Below, in pieces: positions 27,082-37,154 of a DNA stretch of 64,000 nucleotides (position 1 is the first letter of the stretch; every line of letters begins with the position of its first letter). Both the position numbers and the translations under genes were made by a program. Location: the NCBI RefSeq assembly GCF_000373105.1, contig NZ_KB890469.1, forward strand, positions 170,653-234,652. The letters run 5' to 3'. Source of the stretch: Neolewinella persica DSM 23188 (GTDB lineage: Bacteria > Bacteroidota > Bacteroidia > Chitinophagales > Saprospiraceae). The notes beneath the pieces are model-generated. The model was not told where the DNA came from and did no database searches. It saw only the letters and a list, made by a program, of their open reading frames with translations.

Positions 27082-30000
27082 ATGCAAAAACATCACTACA
27101 TTCTTTTCTGTCTGCTCCTTACTACCGTCGGTCTCTTCGGGCAACGAACGATCACCGGTGTAGTGGAGGATAGTGATGGATTGCCGCTCATTGGCGCTAC
27201 TGTATTGATAAAAGGAACGGGCCGTGGTGCGGCCACGGATCTGGACGGTAAGTACGTAATAGAAGCGTCCGCAACGGATACGTTAAAGATCTCCTACACG
27301 GGATATGAGGCGCGTAATGAAGAGGTGGGCACCCGAACGGTTATCGATTTTACGATGACATCGGATGTAGAACTACTTGATAAAGTAGTCGTGATCGGCT
27401 ACGGCTCGGTGAATAAGCGGGACCTGACCGGCTCGGTTGGCTCAATGGAACCCACGCTGGAGGAAGCAAGTCAGTTTACCAACGTCCAATCCTTGTTACA
27501 AGGAAGAATAGCGGGGGTGACCGTCAGCTCCAATGGTGGAGAACCTGGTTCTCCTTTATCGATTCGTATCCGGGGGGCCAACAGCCTGCGTGGAGACAAC
27601 GAACCATTGTACGTGATTGACGGAATCATCGTCAACTCCACAACGGAAGATGCGGCTGACCCCCTACAGGGAGGCAGCTCCTTCCTGGCTGCCCAAAACG
27701 GGCTGACGGGACTGAGCCCCCAGGACATCGAAAGCATAGAGATACTAAAGGACGCTTCCGCCACGGCCATCTACGGTTCACGGGGAGCTAACGGTGTGAT
27801 CCTTATCACGACAAAGCAGGGGGAAAAAGGAAAAGTAAAACTGACTTATAATGCTTACGGTAGAGTAGGGGATGCTGCTAATCTGGTAGAGGTGCTGAGC
27901 CCCTCAGAATATGTGGACTACCAGAACGATGCCCGCGCAGCACTGAGCTTTGCCCCCCGATTTTACACCTTCGCTGATGGAACGATCACCGAGTTTGTTG
28001 ACAGTCCCGAGTTTATCGAGGCCAATGCCGATAGCCTGGGCCGCTTGCAGCCGATCAACTGGTTTGATGACGTATTCGAGCCATCGTTCAGCCAGTCTCA
28101 CCGCCTGAGTGCCTCCGGCGGAACGGAAAAGGGGAAGTTCTTCCTGGCGGGGGGATACATGACGAACCGCGGGTTGGTACCCAATGCTAAGGTTCGTACC
28201 GGGGATATTTTGGCGAAGTATGACCATAAATTCAGCGACAAACTTAAAGTAAGTACCCGGGCAAGTGTGTCCTCCATCCGTAACCAGGCGAGTAAAGGGA
28301 CGGAGAACCTGGGGGGTGCCAACAACAGTATTATCCGTCAGGTTGCACTCTCGGCACCATTGCTCGGGTACTCAGAGAACAACCTGATTGAGGGCGTAGA
28401 GGAAAGCCTCGACGGCCCCCGAGCGTGGCTAAGCGACTACGACGACGATAGCCGGGAGTTCCGAAGCCTGTTTAGTGTATCGGGAGATTATCAAATATCG
28501 GATGTGTTTACTTACCGTTTGCAGATTGGCGGTGATTACCGCAAAAAGGAAAGAAACGTCTGGTACGGTCTTGGTCTGCAACGCGGCCTGCAATCCAACG
28601 GAGAAGCTGGAGAAAGCATCCTGACCCGCCTGCGGTATAATGTGGACAATACACTGATGTTCAAGAAAAAGATCGGCCGTGGCCAGAAGATCAGCGGTAC
28701 CGTTGGGGTAGTATACGACGTGACTAACCTGGACCAGGAAACCTTCACCGCCAATGATTTTCCCAATCCGGAACTACGGTACGACGGCCTGGACCAGGGA
28801 CGCGCCTTTACCCCCCGTTTATTCGACAGCCGGGACGAGCAGTTGCTCTCCTTCCTTGGTCGTATCAATTACAGCTACAAAAGTCGCTACCTGCTGACCG
28901 CATCGTTTCGTTCAGATGGAACAAGTAAGTTCGCGCCGGGCAACAAATACTCCTTTTTTCCCGCTCTGGCGGCCGCCTGGAGGATCAGTAATGAGGACTT
29001 TCTCAAGGACCAGAATCTGATCAGCGACGCAAAACTCCGCGTAGGATACGGTTTGACCGGAAGCCAGGCCATCCAGCCTTACCAAACCCTCGCGCGCTAT
29101 GGGCCTACCGCAGCACTGCAATCGGATGCCAGCGGTAATCCAATCGATGCGCAACGCCCGCTCAACCTGGCCAACCCAAACCTTCGTTGGGAAACAACCC
29201 GACAGTTGAACGCTGGTCTTGACTTCGGCATACTGAATGATCGGATCACGGCTACGGTAGATGTATACCATAAGCAAACCTCTAATTTGCTACAGCAGCT
29301 CAACGTGGGGCCTTCCGCCGGTTTTTCTACCATCACCACCAACCAGGGCGATCTGGTAAACCGGGGCGTGGAATTTGCCGTTAGTGCCGCAATTCTGAAC
29401 GGTAAGTTCAAATGGAACGTATCGGCCAACATTGCACGGAACCGCAACGAGATTAAAAACCTGGGATTACCCGAGACACAGTTCGGCCAGGAGCGCTATT
29501 CCGCCTTTGTGGGCCGACAGGTATCCGGTGGAACGTTCTTCAAAGCTCCTGCTAATATTTTCATCGAAGGGCAGCCCGCAGGATTATTCTACGGTTATGC
29601 CACTAACGGCATCGTTGCTAACGCCTCCGATCTGGAAATTGCGCCGAGTGTACAGGGTATAGAGACGGTGTTAGGAGACGTGTTTTATGTAGACCAGAAC
29701 GGAGACGGCAACATTACGGAGGCCGACCTGACCATCATTGGTGATCCTAATCCGGACTTTAACTACGGCATCGGAATGAATTTTGCTTACGGCCAATTCT
29801 CCCTCAACTTCCTTGTTAATGGAGTACAGGGCAATGAGATTGCCAATGGCAACCTTTCCCGCAGCGGTTTTGCCCGGGGATTATCTGACAACATTCGCCG
29901 CGAAACCTATTTGAACGCCTGGACGCCGGAAAATCCGGAGGGCACCTTCCCTCGTCTGAACTACCAGAATCAGGGAGACTTTGTGGATCGTTTCATCGAA

Positions 30001-30243
30001 GACGGTAGCTTTCTACGGCTCTCCTACGTTAGCTTGGGCTATTCATTACCGGCAGAAACAATCAAAGGAATCACCAACGCCCAGCTATTCTTCTCCGGAC
30101 AGAACCTCTTCGTCCTCACTAAGTACTCGGGTTTTGACCCGGAAGTGGACAGTTTCTTCTCCGACCCCCTGAGAAGGGGTGTTGACTGGAGTTCTTTTCC
30201 GAAGCTACGCTCTTACACCATTGGCCTGACGGTCGGATTTTAA
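27082..30243 (+). CDS. SusC/RagA-family TonB-dependent outer-membrane transporter
   Basis: A 1053-residue outer-membrane barrel that imports oligosaccharides using TonB energy. After a signal peptide (1-20) comes a carboxypeptidase-regulatory-like domain (TITGVVEDSDGLPLIGATV), a TonB-box-like region (VVIGYGSVNKRDLTGSV near 110-126), and a plug with the SusC-type SIRIRGANSL and ILKDASATAIYGSRGANG segments. A 22-strand barrel follows to the C-terminal aromatic FPKLRSYTIGLTVGF. ATG 27082 is preferred to a TTG at 27022. It forms a pair with the SusD gene 27 bp downstream, the defining mark of a PUL. Confidence 0.95.
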   Translation: MQKHHYILFCLLLTTVGLFGQRTITGVVEDSDGLPLIGATVLIKGTGRGAATDLDGKYVIEASATDTLKISYTGYEARNEEVGTRTVIDFTMTSDVELLDKVVVIGYGSVNKRDLTGSVGSMEPTLEEASQFTNVQSLLQGRIAGVTVSSNGGEPGSPLSIRIRGANSLRGDNEPLYVIDGIIVNSTTEDAADPLQGGSSFLAAQNGLTGLSPQDIESIEILKDASATAIYGSRGANGVILITTKQGEKGKVKLTYNAYGRVGDAANLVEVLSPSEYVDYQNDARAALSFAPRFYTFADGTITEFVDSPEFIEANADSLGRLQPINWFDDVFEPSFSQSHRLSASGGTEKGKFFLAGGYMTNRGLVPNAKVRTGDILAKYDHKFSDKLKVSTRASVSSIRNQASKGTENLGGANNSIIRQVALSAPLLGYSENNLIEGVEESLDGPRAWLSDYDDDSREFRSLFSVSGDYQISDVFTYRLQIGGDYRKKERNVWYGLGLQRGLQSNGEAGESILTRLRYNVDNTLMFKKKIGRGQKISGTVGVVYDVTNLDQETFTANDFPNPELRYDGLDQGRAFTPRLFDSRDEQLLSFLGRINYSYKSRYLLTASFRSDGTSKFAPGNKYSFFPALAAAWRISNEDFLKDQNLISDAKLRVGYGLTGSQAIQPYQTLARYGPTAALQSDASGNPIDAQRPLNLANPNLRWETTRQLNAGLDFGILNDRITATVDVYHKQTSNLLQQLNVGPSAGFSTITTNQGDLVNRGVEFAVSAAILNGKFKWNVSANIARNRNEIKNLGLPETQFGQERYSAFVGRQVSGGTFFKAPANIFIEGQPAGLFYGYATNGIVANASDLEIAPSVQGIETVLGDVFYVDQNGDGNITEADLTIIGDPNPDFNYGIGMNFAYGQFSLNFLVNGVQGNEIANGNLSRSGFARGLSDNIRRETYLNAWTPENPEGTFPRLNYQNQGDFVDRFIEDGSFLRLSYVSLGYSLPAETIKGITNAQLFFSGQNLFVLTKYSGFDPEVDSFFSDPLRRGVDWSSFPKLRSYTIGLTVGF

Positions 30244-30270
30244 TCGACCACCTAAAAAAAGTTAAGCATC

Positions 30271-31806
30271 ATGCATAAGTTAAATAAAATCAGTCTTTGG
30301 GTATTGTTCGTCTTCCTGGTTGGCTGCGAAAACGGCATCCTGGAAGAAACACCCGATACCTTCCAGAGCGAAGCTCAGGTATTTGAGACCGAAGAAGGCG
30401 TAGAAACGGCACTGAATGGTTTGTACTACGCCTTTTCAGAGCAAAATTACCACGGTGCTGCTTTTCACAACCTGCTGATGCCGGTATCTGGAAAATTCTG
30501 GTCGAGCCAGAATGCTAACCGGGATGCTACGGGCCTAAACTGTGGTGCCAGTAACATCTCCCTGGTGCAGCTGTGGGCACAGACCTACCAGGTCATCAAC
30601 GAAGCCAATCTTATCATTGATAATCTGGAGAACGGAGATGTTGCCCTTAGTAACCGGGATGCGGTACTCGGGCAGGCCTACTTCCTGCGGGCGGTTACTT
30701 ATTTCGATCTGGTTCGAATCTTTGGTGACGTTCCCCTGCGGACCGAGCCAGTGGAACTGGGGACACTGGACCTTCCCCGAACCGACAAAAACGAAGTCTA
30801 CGCCCAAATCGTCGCCGATCTGGAACTGGCCCGTGTTCTGATGCGGGACGACTTACCAGGCCGTCCCAAATCCACCGCAGCTACGGCCTACCTCGCCAAA
30901 GTATATCTGACCCGGGCGACGACTGAGGGGAATGCCTCTTTCCTGGATGCCGCGCGAACCGAAGCACTGGCAGTTGTCAATGCTAATATTTACCAGTTGA
31001 CAGCGACCTACGCCGAGCTTTTTGACCCGACCAATGAAAACACCTCAGAGTCCATCTTCGAGCTGCAGTACGGGCACACCGGTGGTGTTCGTATTTCGGA
31101 TTTTTCCCGAATTTACACGCCCAGGGGAAGCATTTACTCCTTGCCGAATGTACCTACCTTCGGCCGGGTGCGGCCCAATAAGGAAACCTTCGATGAGCAC
31201 GTTGATACTTATCCGGGCGACCCTCGAGTTGATGCTACTTTCTTATACGACGAGTACCAAAGAGATGGCGCCCGCCGCACGATCTACCCCGAGCGGACCA
31301 ATGGGAACGACGGCTACGCCGTACTTCGGAAATACCTGGACGAAACCTACAACGGTACCACTACTCAGCGCAACATGATCCTAATGCGATACGCCGATGT
31401 GTTGCTGATGCTGGCTGAGATCGAAAACGAAATGAATGGTCCGGAAGCAGCATACGTTTACGTCAATCAAGTAATGAGCCGCGCCCGAATAATGGCGGAT
31501 GGTAGTGCCGCACCGCAGCCCCTTGATTACGCCGGTCTGACCCAGGAAAGTTTCCGTGAAAAGATTCGTACCGAGCGCCGTTTCGAACTCCTGGGTGAAG
31601 GCCACGTCTGGTTTGATACTCGCCGCTATGGCTACGATTTCCTGCTGAACGAAGTGATCATTCCCCACAATGAGCATCCAAATTTCGACAACGGTAAAGA
31701 CTTCATTTACCCTGATGACCAAAAGAATTTGTTGCTTCCCATTCCGCTGACCGAATTGTCGGGAAATAGTGCCGTTGACATCGGGGACCAGAATCCTGGC
31801 TACTAG
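30271..31806 (+). CDS. SusD/RagB-family glycan-binding lipoprotein
   Basis: A 511-residue surface lipoprotein that captures glycans and lids the SusC channel. The signal peptide ends FLVGC (Cys about 19), followed by acidic ENGILEETP, consistent with a lipoprotein export signal. Helical TPR-like segments typical of SusD are visible, for example AYFLRAVTYFDLVRIFGDVPL near 134-154, and the C-terminal FREKIRTERRFELLGEGHVWFDTRRYG block is the classical SusD signature. It follows SusC by 27 bp. Substrate specificity cannot be read off, but the neighbouring enzymes imply a sulfated, fucosylated glycan. Confidence 0.94.
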   Translation: MHKLNKISLWVLFVFLVGCENGILEETPDTFQSEAQVFETEEGVETALNGLYYAFSEQNYHGAAFHNLLMPVSGKFWSSQNANRDATGLNCGASNISLVQLWAQTYQVINEANLIIDNLENGDVALSNRDAVLGQAYFLRAVTYFDLVRIFGDVPLRTEPVELGTLDLPRTDKNEVYAQIVADLELARVLMRDDLPGRPKSTAATAYLAKVYLTRATTEGNASFLDAARTEALAVVNANIYQLTATYAELFDPTNENTSESIFELQYGHTGGVRISDFSRIYTPRGSIYSLPNVPTFGRVRPNKETFDEHVDTYPGDPRVDATFLYDEYQRDGARRTIYPERTNGNDGYAVLRKYLDETYNGTTTQRNMILMRYADVLLMLAEIENEMNGPEAAYVYVNQVMSRARIMADGSAAPQPLDYAGLTQESFREKIRTERRFELLGEGHVWFDTRRYGYDFLLNEVIIPHNEHPNFDNGKDFIYPDDQKNLLLPIPLTELSGNSAVDIGDQNPGY

Positions 31807-31883
31807 TGGGGGAGTGCCTCCAGGCCAAGCTTAATTTTCTTTCCGTCGGCCTTCGCGGCGCTCCAACCATTTAATAATTTACC

Positions 31884-32084
31884 ATGACCAACGGAAACAG
31901 CATCGTTCCAAAATGGGCTTTCCTTGTTCTATTACTGATCTTCCTTCTCTTTGGGGAAGCTCCTGTCAGAAGCAACTACGGACCGGTCTTTAACGATACT
32001 GCATTGCCAGATACAGCCCATCACCAGGATATGCAGACTTTACTAATAACAGATAGTTCAATGAATAGTCTCGAAGCAAAATAA
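31884..32084 (+). CDS. Small membrane-anchored or secreted ORF in the PUL
   Basis: A 66-residue frame starting at ATG 31884 and ending 2 bp before the next sulfatase gene. Residues about 10-24 (KWAFLVLLLIFLLFG) form a single hydrophobic helix after a short, mildly basic N-terminus; the rest is polar. It could be a signal-anchored micro-protein, a leader peptide coupling translation to the sulfatase, or a chance frame. I recognise no family. In favour of reality are its tight spacing and the clean hydrophobic helix; against it is short length and lack of known homologues. Confidence 0.45.
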   Translation: MTNGNSIVPKWAFLVLLLIFLLFGEAPVRSNYGPVFNDTALPDTAHHQDMQTLLITDSSMNSLEAK

Positions 32085-32086
32085 CC

Positions 32087-33733
32087 ATGAAAATTAACCG
32101 TAACCTAACTTACTTATTGCTTTTAGTGCTGACCGCGCTAGCGTTTACCACCTGTAAATCAGGCACCTCACCTGATGACAAAGTCGGAATGACTACGGCG
32201 GTAACTGAACGACCTAACGTTATTTTCATAATGGCCGACGACCTGACAACGCAAGCCATCAGCGCCTATGGCGACATCTACAAAGACATCGCTCCAACAC
32301 CCAATATGGACAGACTCGCGCAGGAGGGCATGCTCTTCCAGGATGTGCTGTGCACCAACGGTATCTGCGGCCCCAGCCGTGCAGCCATCTTGACGGGAGA
32401 CTACAGCCATAAGAACGGGTACTATAAAAACGAAAGTGGCGGCCGCTTCGATACAAGTAAATGGACCTTTCCTCAAGCATTTCAGGCGGCCGGTTATCAA
32501 ACAGCTTTGTTTGGGAAGTGGCACCTGGGAACCGATCCTGTAGGTTTCGACAATTACAAATTTCACGCAGCGGCGGGCCAGCAGGGACTTTACTGGAATC
32601 CGCTCTACAATATCAATGGTAAGGAGGTAAAGCATGAAGGATACGCTACTAACCTTAGCACCGACTTCGCCATAAACTGGTTAAAGGCTGACCGCCAGCA
32701 AGACCAACCATTCCTGATGCTTCTGCAATACAAGGCCCCACACCGCCCCTGGGAACCCGACCGTAAATACGAGCAGTTGTGGGATGACATCGAAATGCCT
32801 TATCCCACTTCTTTTAATGACGATTACAAGGGCCGGGAACTCACCGCAGGTGATACTGAAATGACGATGGAACACCTTAGTCGTCGTGACATGAAGCTAG
32901 AGCGTCCCGAAGGCCTGAAGGGCAAAGAGAAAATCAAATGGGACTTTTTCGGCACTAAGAATGAAGAGATTGTACAACCTGAAGGTATGACTGCTGAAGC
33001 GGGTAAAAAATGGCGCTACCAACGCTACATCAAGGATTACCTGGCCTGCGTAAGATCTGTAGACGATAACATCGGAAGAATACTGGATTATCTGGACGAA
33101 AACGGCCTAGCTGACAATACGATGATCGTGCTCACTTCCGATCAAGGCTTCTACTTGGGAGATCACGGCTTCTTCGATAAACGCTTCATATATGAAGAGT
33201 CTTTACGGATGCCATTTATTGTACGCTATCCTAAAAAGATCAGGGCAGGTTCAGTGAATGAGGACGTTATTACTAACGTTGATTTCGCACCTACTTTACT
33301 GGAGACAGCTGGTATTGAAGTGGAGACGGACATGCAAGGCCGCAGTTTCGCTGCCGCCCTATCCGGTGATACGCCTGCCGACTGGCGCCAATCGATGTAC
33401 TACCACTACTACGAGTTCCCATTCTGGCACCATGTACAACCTCACTACGGTATTCGGACGGATAACTACACCCTGGCCCACTTTTATTACAGTATTGACA
33501 AGTGGGAGTTTTACGACAATGAGAAAGACCCCGATCAGGTGATCAACCGAATAAACGACCCGGCCTATGCTGACGTCATAAGCAAGCTGAAGCTTGAACT
33601 GAAAGCACTAATGAAAGACTACGATAATGACCTGCCACTCGCCGAGTATCGGAAGATTTCCGATAAAGATTTTGGAGAGATCGTTAAAAACGGGGAAGGC
33701 GTAAAAGACATCATCACCAACAAAAAGAAATAA
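32087..33733 (+). CDS. S1-family sulfatase lipoprotein
   Basis: A 548-residue sulfatase with lipoprotein signal ending AFTTC (Cys about 22). Metal-ligand MADDLTTQAIS follows near residue 49. The formylglycine Cys 94 is in CGPSRAAILTG, and FGKWHLG and LTSDQGFYLGDHG complete the active site. The C-terminal FPFWHHVQPHYGIRTDNY segment and 540-residue size fit the larger choline-sulfatase/heparan-like S1 subfamilies active on polysaccharides. The stop codon overlaps the next ATG (TAATG), so translation is probably coupled to the double sulfatase. Confidence 0.92.
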   Translation: MKINRNLTYLLLLVLTALAFTTCKSGTSPDDKVGMTTAVTERPNVIFIMADDLTTQAISAYGDIYKDIAPTPNMDRLAQEGMLFQDVLCTNGICGPSRAAILTGDYSHKNGYYKNESGGRFDTSKWTFPQAFQAAGYQTALFGKWHLGTDPVGFDNYKFHAAAGQQGLYWNPLYNINGKEVKHEGYATNLSTDFAINWLKADRQQDQPFLMLLQYKAPHRPWEPDRKYEQLWDDIEMPYPTSFNDDYKGRELTAGDTEMTMEHLSRRDMKLERPEGLKGKEKIKWDFFGTKNEEIVQPEGMTAEAGKKWRYQRYIKDYLACVRSVDDNIGRILDYLDENGLADNTMIVLTSDQGFYLGDHGFFDKRFIYEESLRMPFIVRYPKKIRAGSVNEDVITNVDFAPTLLETAGIEVETDMQGRSFAAALSGDTPADWRQSMYYHYYEFPFWHHVQPHYGIRTDNYTLAHFYYSIDKWEFYDNEKDPDQVINRINDPAYADVISKLKLELKALMKDYDNDLPLAEYRKISDKDFGEIVKNGEGVKDIITNKKK

Positions 33734-36700
33734 TGAAAAATATTACTAACACCCTTGCTGGTCTGTTGCTGTTGATTTTTGCCTGTGGCAGCACAGCTCC
33801 TCTGACACAACAACCCTCGCTGACAACTGAACGGCCTCATAATATTCTATTTATTGCCGTGGATGATCTCAAGCCACTGCTTTCCAACTACGGCCATAAA
33901 GAGATGCATACCCCCAACTTCGACCGATTGGCTGCGATGGGCGTAACGTTTACTAACGCTAACGTACAGTACGCCGTTTGTGGCCCAAGTCGGGCCAGTA
34001 TCATGACCGGTTGCTTCCCCGATCGAACGAAGGTATGGGACCTGCATACCGATTTTCGAAAATCCGGCGATGGCCTGGTCTCTATGCCGGAGTACCTGAT
34101 TTCCCAGGGCTACGAAACTGTTGGCATCGGTAAAATCTACCACAAAGGCAGCTCCGCACCTGGACACGACGGCAAAAGCTGGTCGTTGGGCCATACGCTT
34201 CCCGACGATTATAATGCATCGACCGGTAAGCCAATTATCAACTATCAGAGTGCGGAGAACCGTGCCCGCTTCGCGGCCATTATGGCCAAAGCGGAGACTA
34301 AAGGCATTGATAAGACCGGTCAACAGCGTGCCTACGCGCTCAAACAGCATAAGCCAAGTACGGAGAGTGCACCGGTTCCTGACGATGCTTACCAGGACGG
34401 TGTGTACACCAAGGCTGCCATTGCCCGACTTAAGGAGTTGAAGAGCAGTAAGAAACCATGGATGATGGCCCTCGGCTGGCAGCGTCCTCACCTGCCCTTC
34501 GTGGCCCCGCAGAAATACTGGGACTTGTACGATCGGGATAAGATCGACCTTTCGGGAATCCAGGAGGTAGCCGAAGGCACGCCAGAGATTGCCTACCATA
34601 ACTTCGGAGAGATCCGCAGCTACACCGATTTTCCCAAGGAGGCGGTACTGGGTGACGCCATCCCTGAAGCAAAGCAACGGGAATTGATCCACGGCTACAT
34701 GGCCTGTGTCTCCTACATCGACGCACAGTTGGGAAAAGTGCTGGATGAGTTGGAAGCTTCCGGCCTTGACGCAACGACCAACATAGTGCTATGGGGAGAC
34801 CACGGATTTCATCTGGGGGATCACACCCTATGGTGTAAGCACAGCAACTTCGAGCAGGCGACCCGGATTCCTTTTATGTTTGCTGGCCCCGGTGTGGCAA
34901 AAGGTACGCAGGTGGCCATTCCCGTTAACTTGGTCGATGCTTTCCCCACCTTATTTGACCTGGCGGGGGTGAAGCCGAGTGCTCAGGCAGAAGGCAAAAG
35001 TCTGGTGCCGCTGCTGGATAATGATCCGAAGACTACCGTCGAGCAGGATTTTGCCATCAGCCAATACGCCCGTGGTGGAAAGAAAAATCCTACAATGGGA
35101 TACAGCCTCCGGACGGAGCGCTACCGGTATACCGAGTGGCATAAAGGGTACACCAGTGCCGATACTTACTCTAACGATAATATCGTCGGGGTAGAATTGT
35201 ATGATTACGAAAAAGATCCGTTGGAAACACAGAACTGGGCGAAGGATAAGGACTACATGAAAGTGGTACCAGGACTCAAAGCACAATTACAACGGTTCCT
35301 GGAAAAGCAACGGAAGAACCTAGCGAAAAGTCCGGGTGTCGGTGCCTTGGAAGGGAAACCGATGCTGGTTCCAGATGCACCATCCGGTGATAAGAAAATG
35401 GAAGGTGCTCAGCATACCGTGAAACCCCAGGGCAATGGCCGCGCGGCCAACGCTCTTGGCGAAAAGCCAAATGTACTGCTTATCCAGGCAGACGACTTAG
35501 GCTACTATGATTTGAGCCTTACCGGATCCCGGATTTACCAGACGCCGAACATTGATCGCCTGGCCGCCTCTGGTGTCAGTTTTGAGCAAGCCTACAGCAA
35601 CTACCCCCGCTGTACACCCTCGCGCTATGCATTGATGACGGGAACTTACCCGGTAAATGAAGACCACGGCCACCTGATCGGTATTCCGCAGGAGCGCAAT
35701 TTTGCTCAACTGCTGGAAGAAGTTGGCTACAACTCCTTTTTCGTAGGGAAATGGCACCTCGGCCATGATAATAATAGCCCTACAGCGTTTGGCTTTAACG
35801 CTTCCTACGCAGCCGGACACGCCGGTGGGGTAGGGCAACGGTTCTTCCCATTTAACATCAAAAAAAATGGGAAACGGCATAAAGAACAAGTGCCCAATGT
35901 GGAGAAAGACGGTAAGGAAGGTGATTATATCTCCGATCTGATGACCGACAAGACGTTGGACATGCTGAAAGCCAATGATAAGAGCAAGCCCTTCTTCGCG
36001 GCCCTGGCATTCTATGCCGTGCACACGCCACTCGAAGCAAAACCGGAAGATCGGGAGCGCAACGCCAAAGAAATTGCTGCTTTTGACTTTGGCGACGGCC
36101 CGGAGTACATTAAGGAAGGAGCAGGCCGTCGCAAAATGCGGCAGGATGACCCCGACTACGCAGGAATGGTGGAAAACGTGGATCAGAACGTCGGCCGGTT
36201 ACTGGATTATCTGGAAGCCAATAACCTTACGGAAAACACTATCGTCGTTTTTACTTCGGACCACGGCGGTCTTTCCAATGACGGTAATAAAAACCAACGG
36301 CATCTGGCCACTTCCAACCTCCCATTACGGGCGGGAAAAGGATGGCTTTATGAAGGAGGAATCCGAGTGCCCTTGATCGTAAGCTGGCCAGCGAAACTGG
36401 CCCCGCGGACGGACAAACAGTCCATCGTACTGGGCATGGATATTTACCCGACCATCCTGGATTTAGTGGCCGATAAGCTGGTCCCGAACATCGATGGTAA
36501 AAGCGCGGAGAAGGTGCTTGAAGGGAAGGAGGATTGGGCAAATCGTACGGTGTTCTGGCATTCGGCCAAGGCGCGGCCACACAGTACGGGTGATGCGGAT
36601 ATGAGCGTGGTCCGGTCCGGCGCCTACAAGCTGGTACAATACAATGAAGACGGTAAAACGGAACTTTATAACCTGCTTGATGACCCAGGAGAGACAAAGA

Positions 36701-36810
36701 ATTTAAGTCTAGAAATGCAAGCAAAAACCAAGGAGTTGAGTGTCTTACTGAATGCCTGGAAAGCGGAATACCTGGTGCCGGAGAAGATGAAACTAAGGGT
36801 GAAGGGATAG
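33733..36810 (+). CDS. Double sulfatase: two complete S1 modules in one lipoprotein
   Basis: A 1025-residue lipoprotein (signal ends LIFAC, Cys about 17) with two full sulfatase domains. Module 1 (about 35-540) is iduronate-2-sulfatase-like: AVDDLKPLLSNYG, Cys 83 in CGPSRASIMTG, WGDHGFHLGDHTLW. Module 2 begins near residue 577 (EKPNVLLIQADDLGYYD), with Cys 627 in CTPSRYALMTG, FVGKWHLGHD and FTSDHGGLSNDG. A 35-residue polar linker joins them. Both CxPSR cysteines and metal ligands are present, so both halves look active and probably remove sulfate at different positions. No frameshift or in-frame stop separates them. It starts inside the stop of the preceding sulfatase. Confidence 0.93.
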   Translation: MKNITNTLAGLLLLIFACGSTAPLTQQPSLTTERPHNILFIAVDDLKPLLSNYGHKEMHTPNFDRLAAMGVTFTNANVQYAVCGPSRASIMTGCFPDRTKVWDLHTDFRKSGDGLVSMPEYLISQGYETVGIGKIYHKGSSAPGHDGKSWSLGHTLPDDYNASTGKPIINYQSAENRARFAAIMAKAETKGIDKTGQQRAYALKQHKPSTESAPVPDDAYQDGVYTKAAIARLKELKSSKKPWMMALGWQRPHLPFVAPQKYWDLYDRDKIDLSGIQEVAEGTPEIAYHNFGEIRSYTDFPKEAVLGDAIPEAKQRELIHGYMACVSYIDAQLGKVLDELEASGLDATTNIVLWGDHGFHLGDHTLWCKHSNFEQATRIPFMFAGPGVAKGTQVAIPVNLVDAFPTLFDLAGVKPSAQAEGKSLVPLLDNDPKTTVEQDFAISQYARGGKKNPTMGYSLRTERYRYTEWHKGYTSADTYSNDNIVGVELYDYEKDPLETQNWAKDKDYMKVVPGLKAQLQRFLEKQRKNLAKSPGVGALEGKPMLVPDAPSGDKKMEGAQHTVKPQGNGRAANALGEKPNVLLIQADDLGYYDLSLTGSRIYQTPNIDRLAASGVSFEQAYSNYPRCTPSRYALMTGTYPVNEDHGHLIGIPQERNFAQLLEEVGYNSFFVGKWHLGHDNNSPTAFGFNASYAAGHAGGVGQRFFPFNIKKNGKRHKEQVPNVEKDGKEGDYISDLMTDKTLDMLKANDKSKPFFAALAFYAVHTPLEAKPEDRERNAKEIAAFDFGDGPEYIKEGAGRRKMRQDDPDYAGMVENVDQNVGRLLDYLEANNLTENTIVVFTSDHGGLSNDGNKNQRHLATSNLPLRAGKGWLYEGGIRVPLIVSWPAKLAPRTDKQSIVLGMDIYPTILDLVADKLVPNIDGKSAEKVLEGKEDWANRTVFWHSAKARPHSTGDADMSVVRSGAYKLVQYNEDGKTELYNLLDDPGETKNLSLEMQAKTKELSVLLNAWKAEYLVPEKMKLRVKG

Positions 36811-37154
36811 CGGGCGCGGCCGCAGGAGCAGCGGGAAGGACCAGGGAGCAGGGTGCCTGGATGATCCCGTAGGGATCGACCTTTAATTACCCTGGGTGAG
36901 GCGGCACGCCGAAACCCGGGGTAGTGAGTGGAATGGCAACAAAACGGCGCGCAGCGCCGCCAATATTCTAGGACCACAAGGAACCCGGATATAAGCCCAC
37001 GTCCAAATCTTTCATCTAAGAGAAATATAAGTTCGGGTCTTGCTGTAGTCACAGGGTTTTCGAAAACTTCTGGAGGATCTCAATAACAGGTAATCGGAAG
37101 AAACAATCTTAAGGTATCTACGTCAATAATCCCGATGCCAAATAAAATAACCCC
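36811..37154. other. Non-coding gap before the GH10 gene
   Basis: After the dispersed repeat there is a CGGCGC-GCA-GCGCCG hairpin (36945-36959) and AT-rich DNA up to the GH10 start. I see no gene or clear promoter box. The gap may separate the xylanase from the sulfatase transcript. Confidence 0.5.
36813..36830 (+). repeat. Dispersed GC-rich repeat after the double sulfatase
   Basis: One mismatch (GGAGCA ending), starting 2 bp after the stop codon. Confidence 0.85.

Noticed and set aside
10470-35460. Further GCGGCCGC octamers within genes (for example near 10477, 28970 and 32440)
   Set aside because: They share only the 8-bp core, without the flanking GGCGC or AGGTGCA, so they are not counted as dispersed repeat copies.
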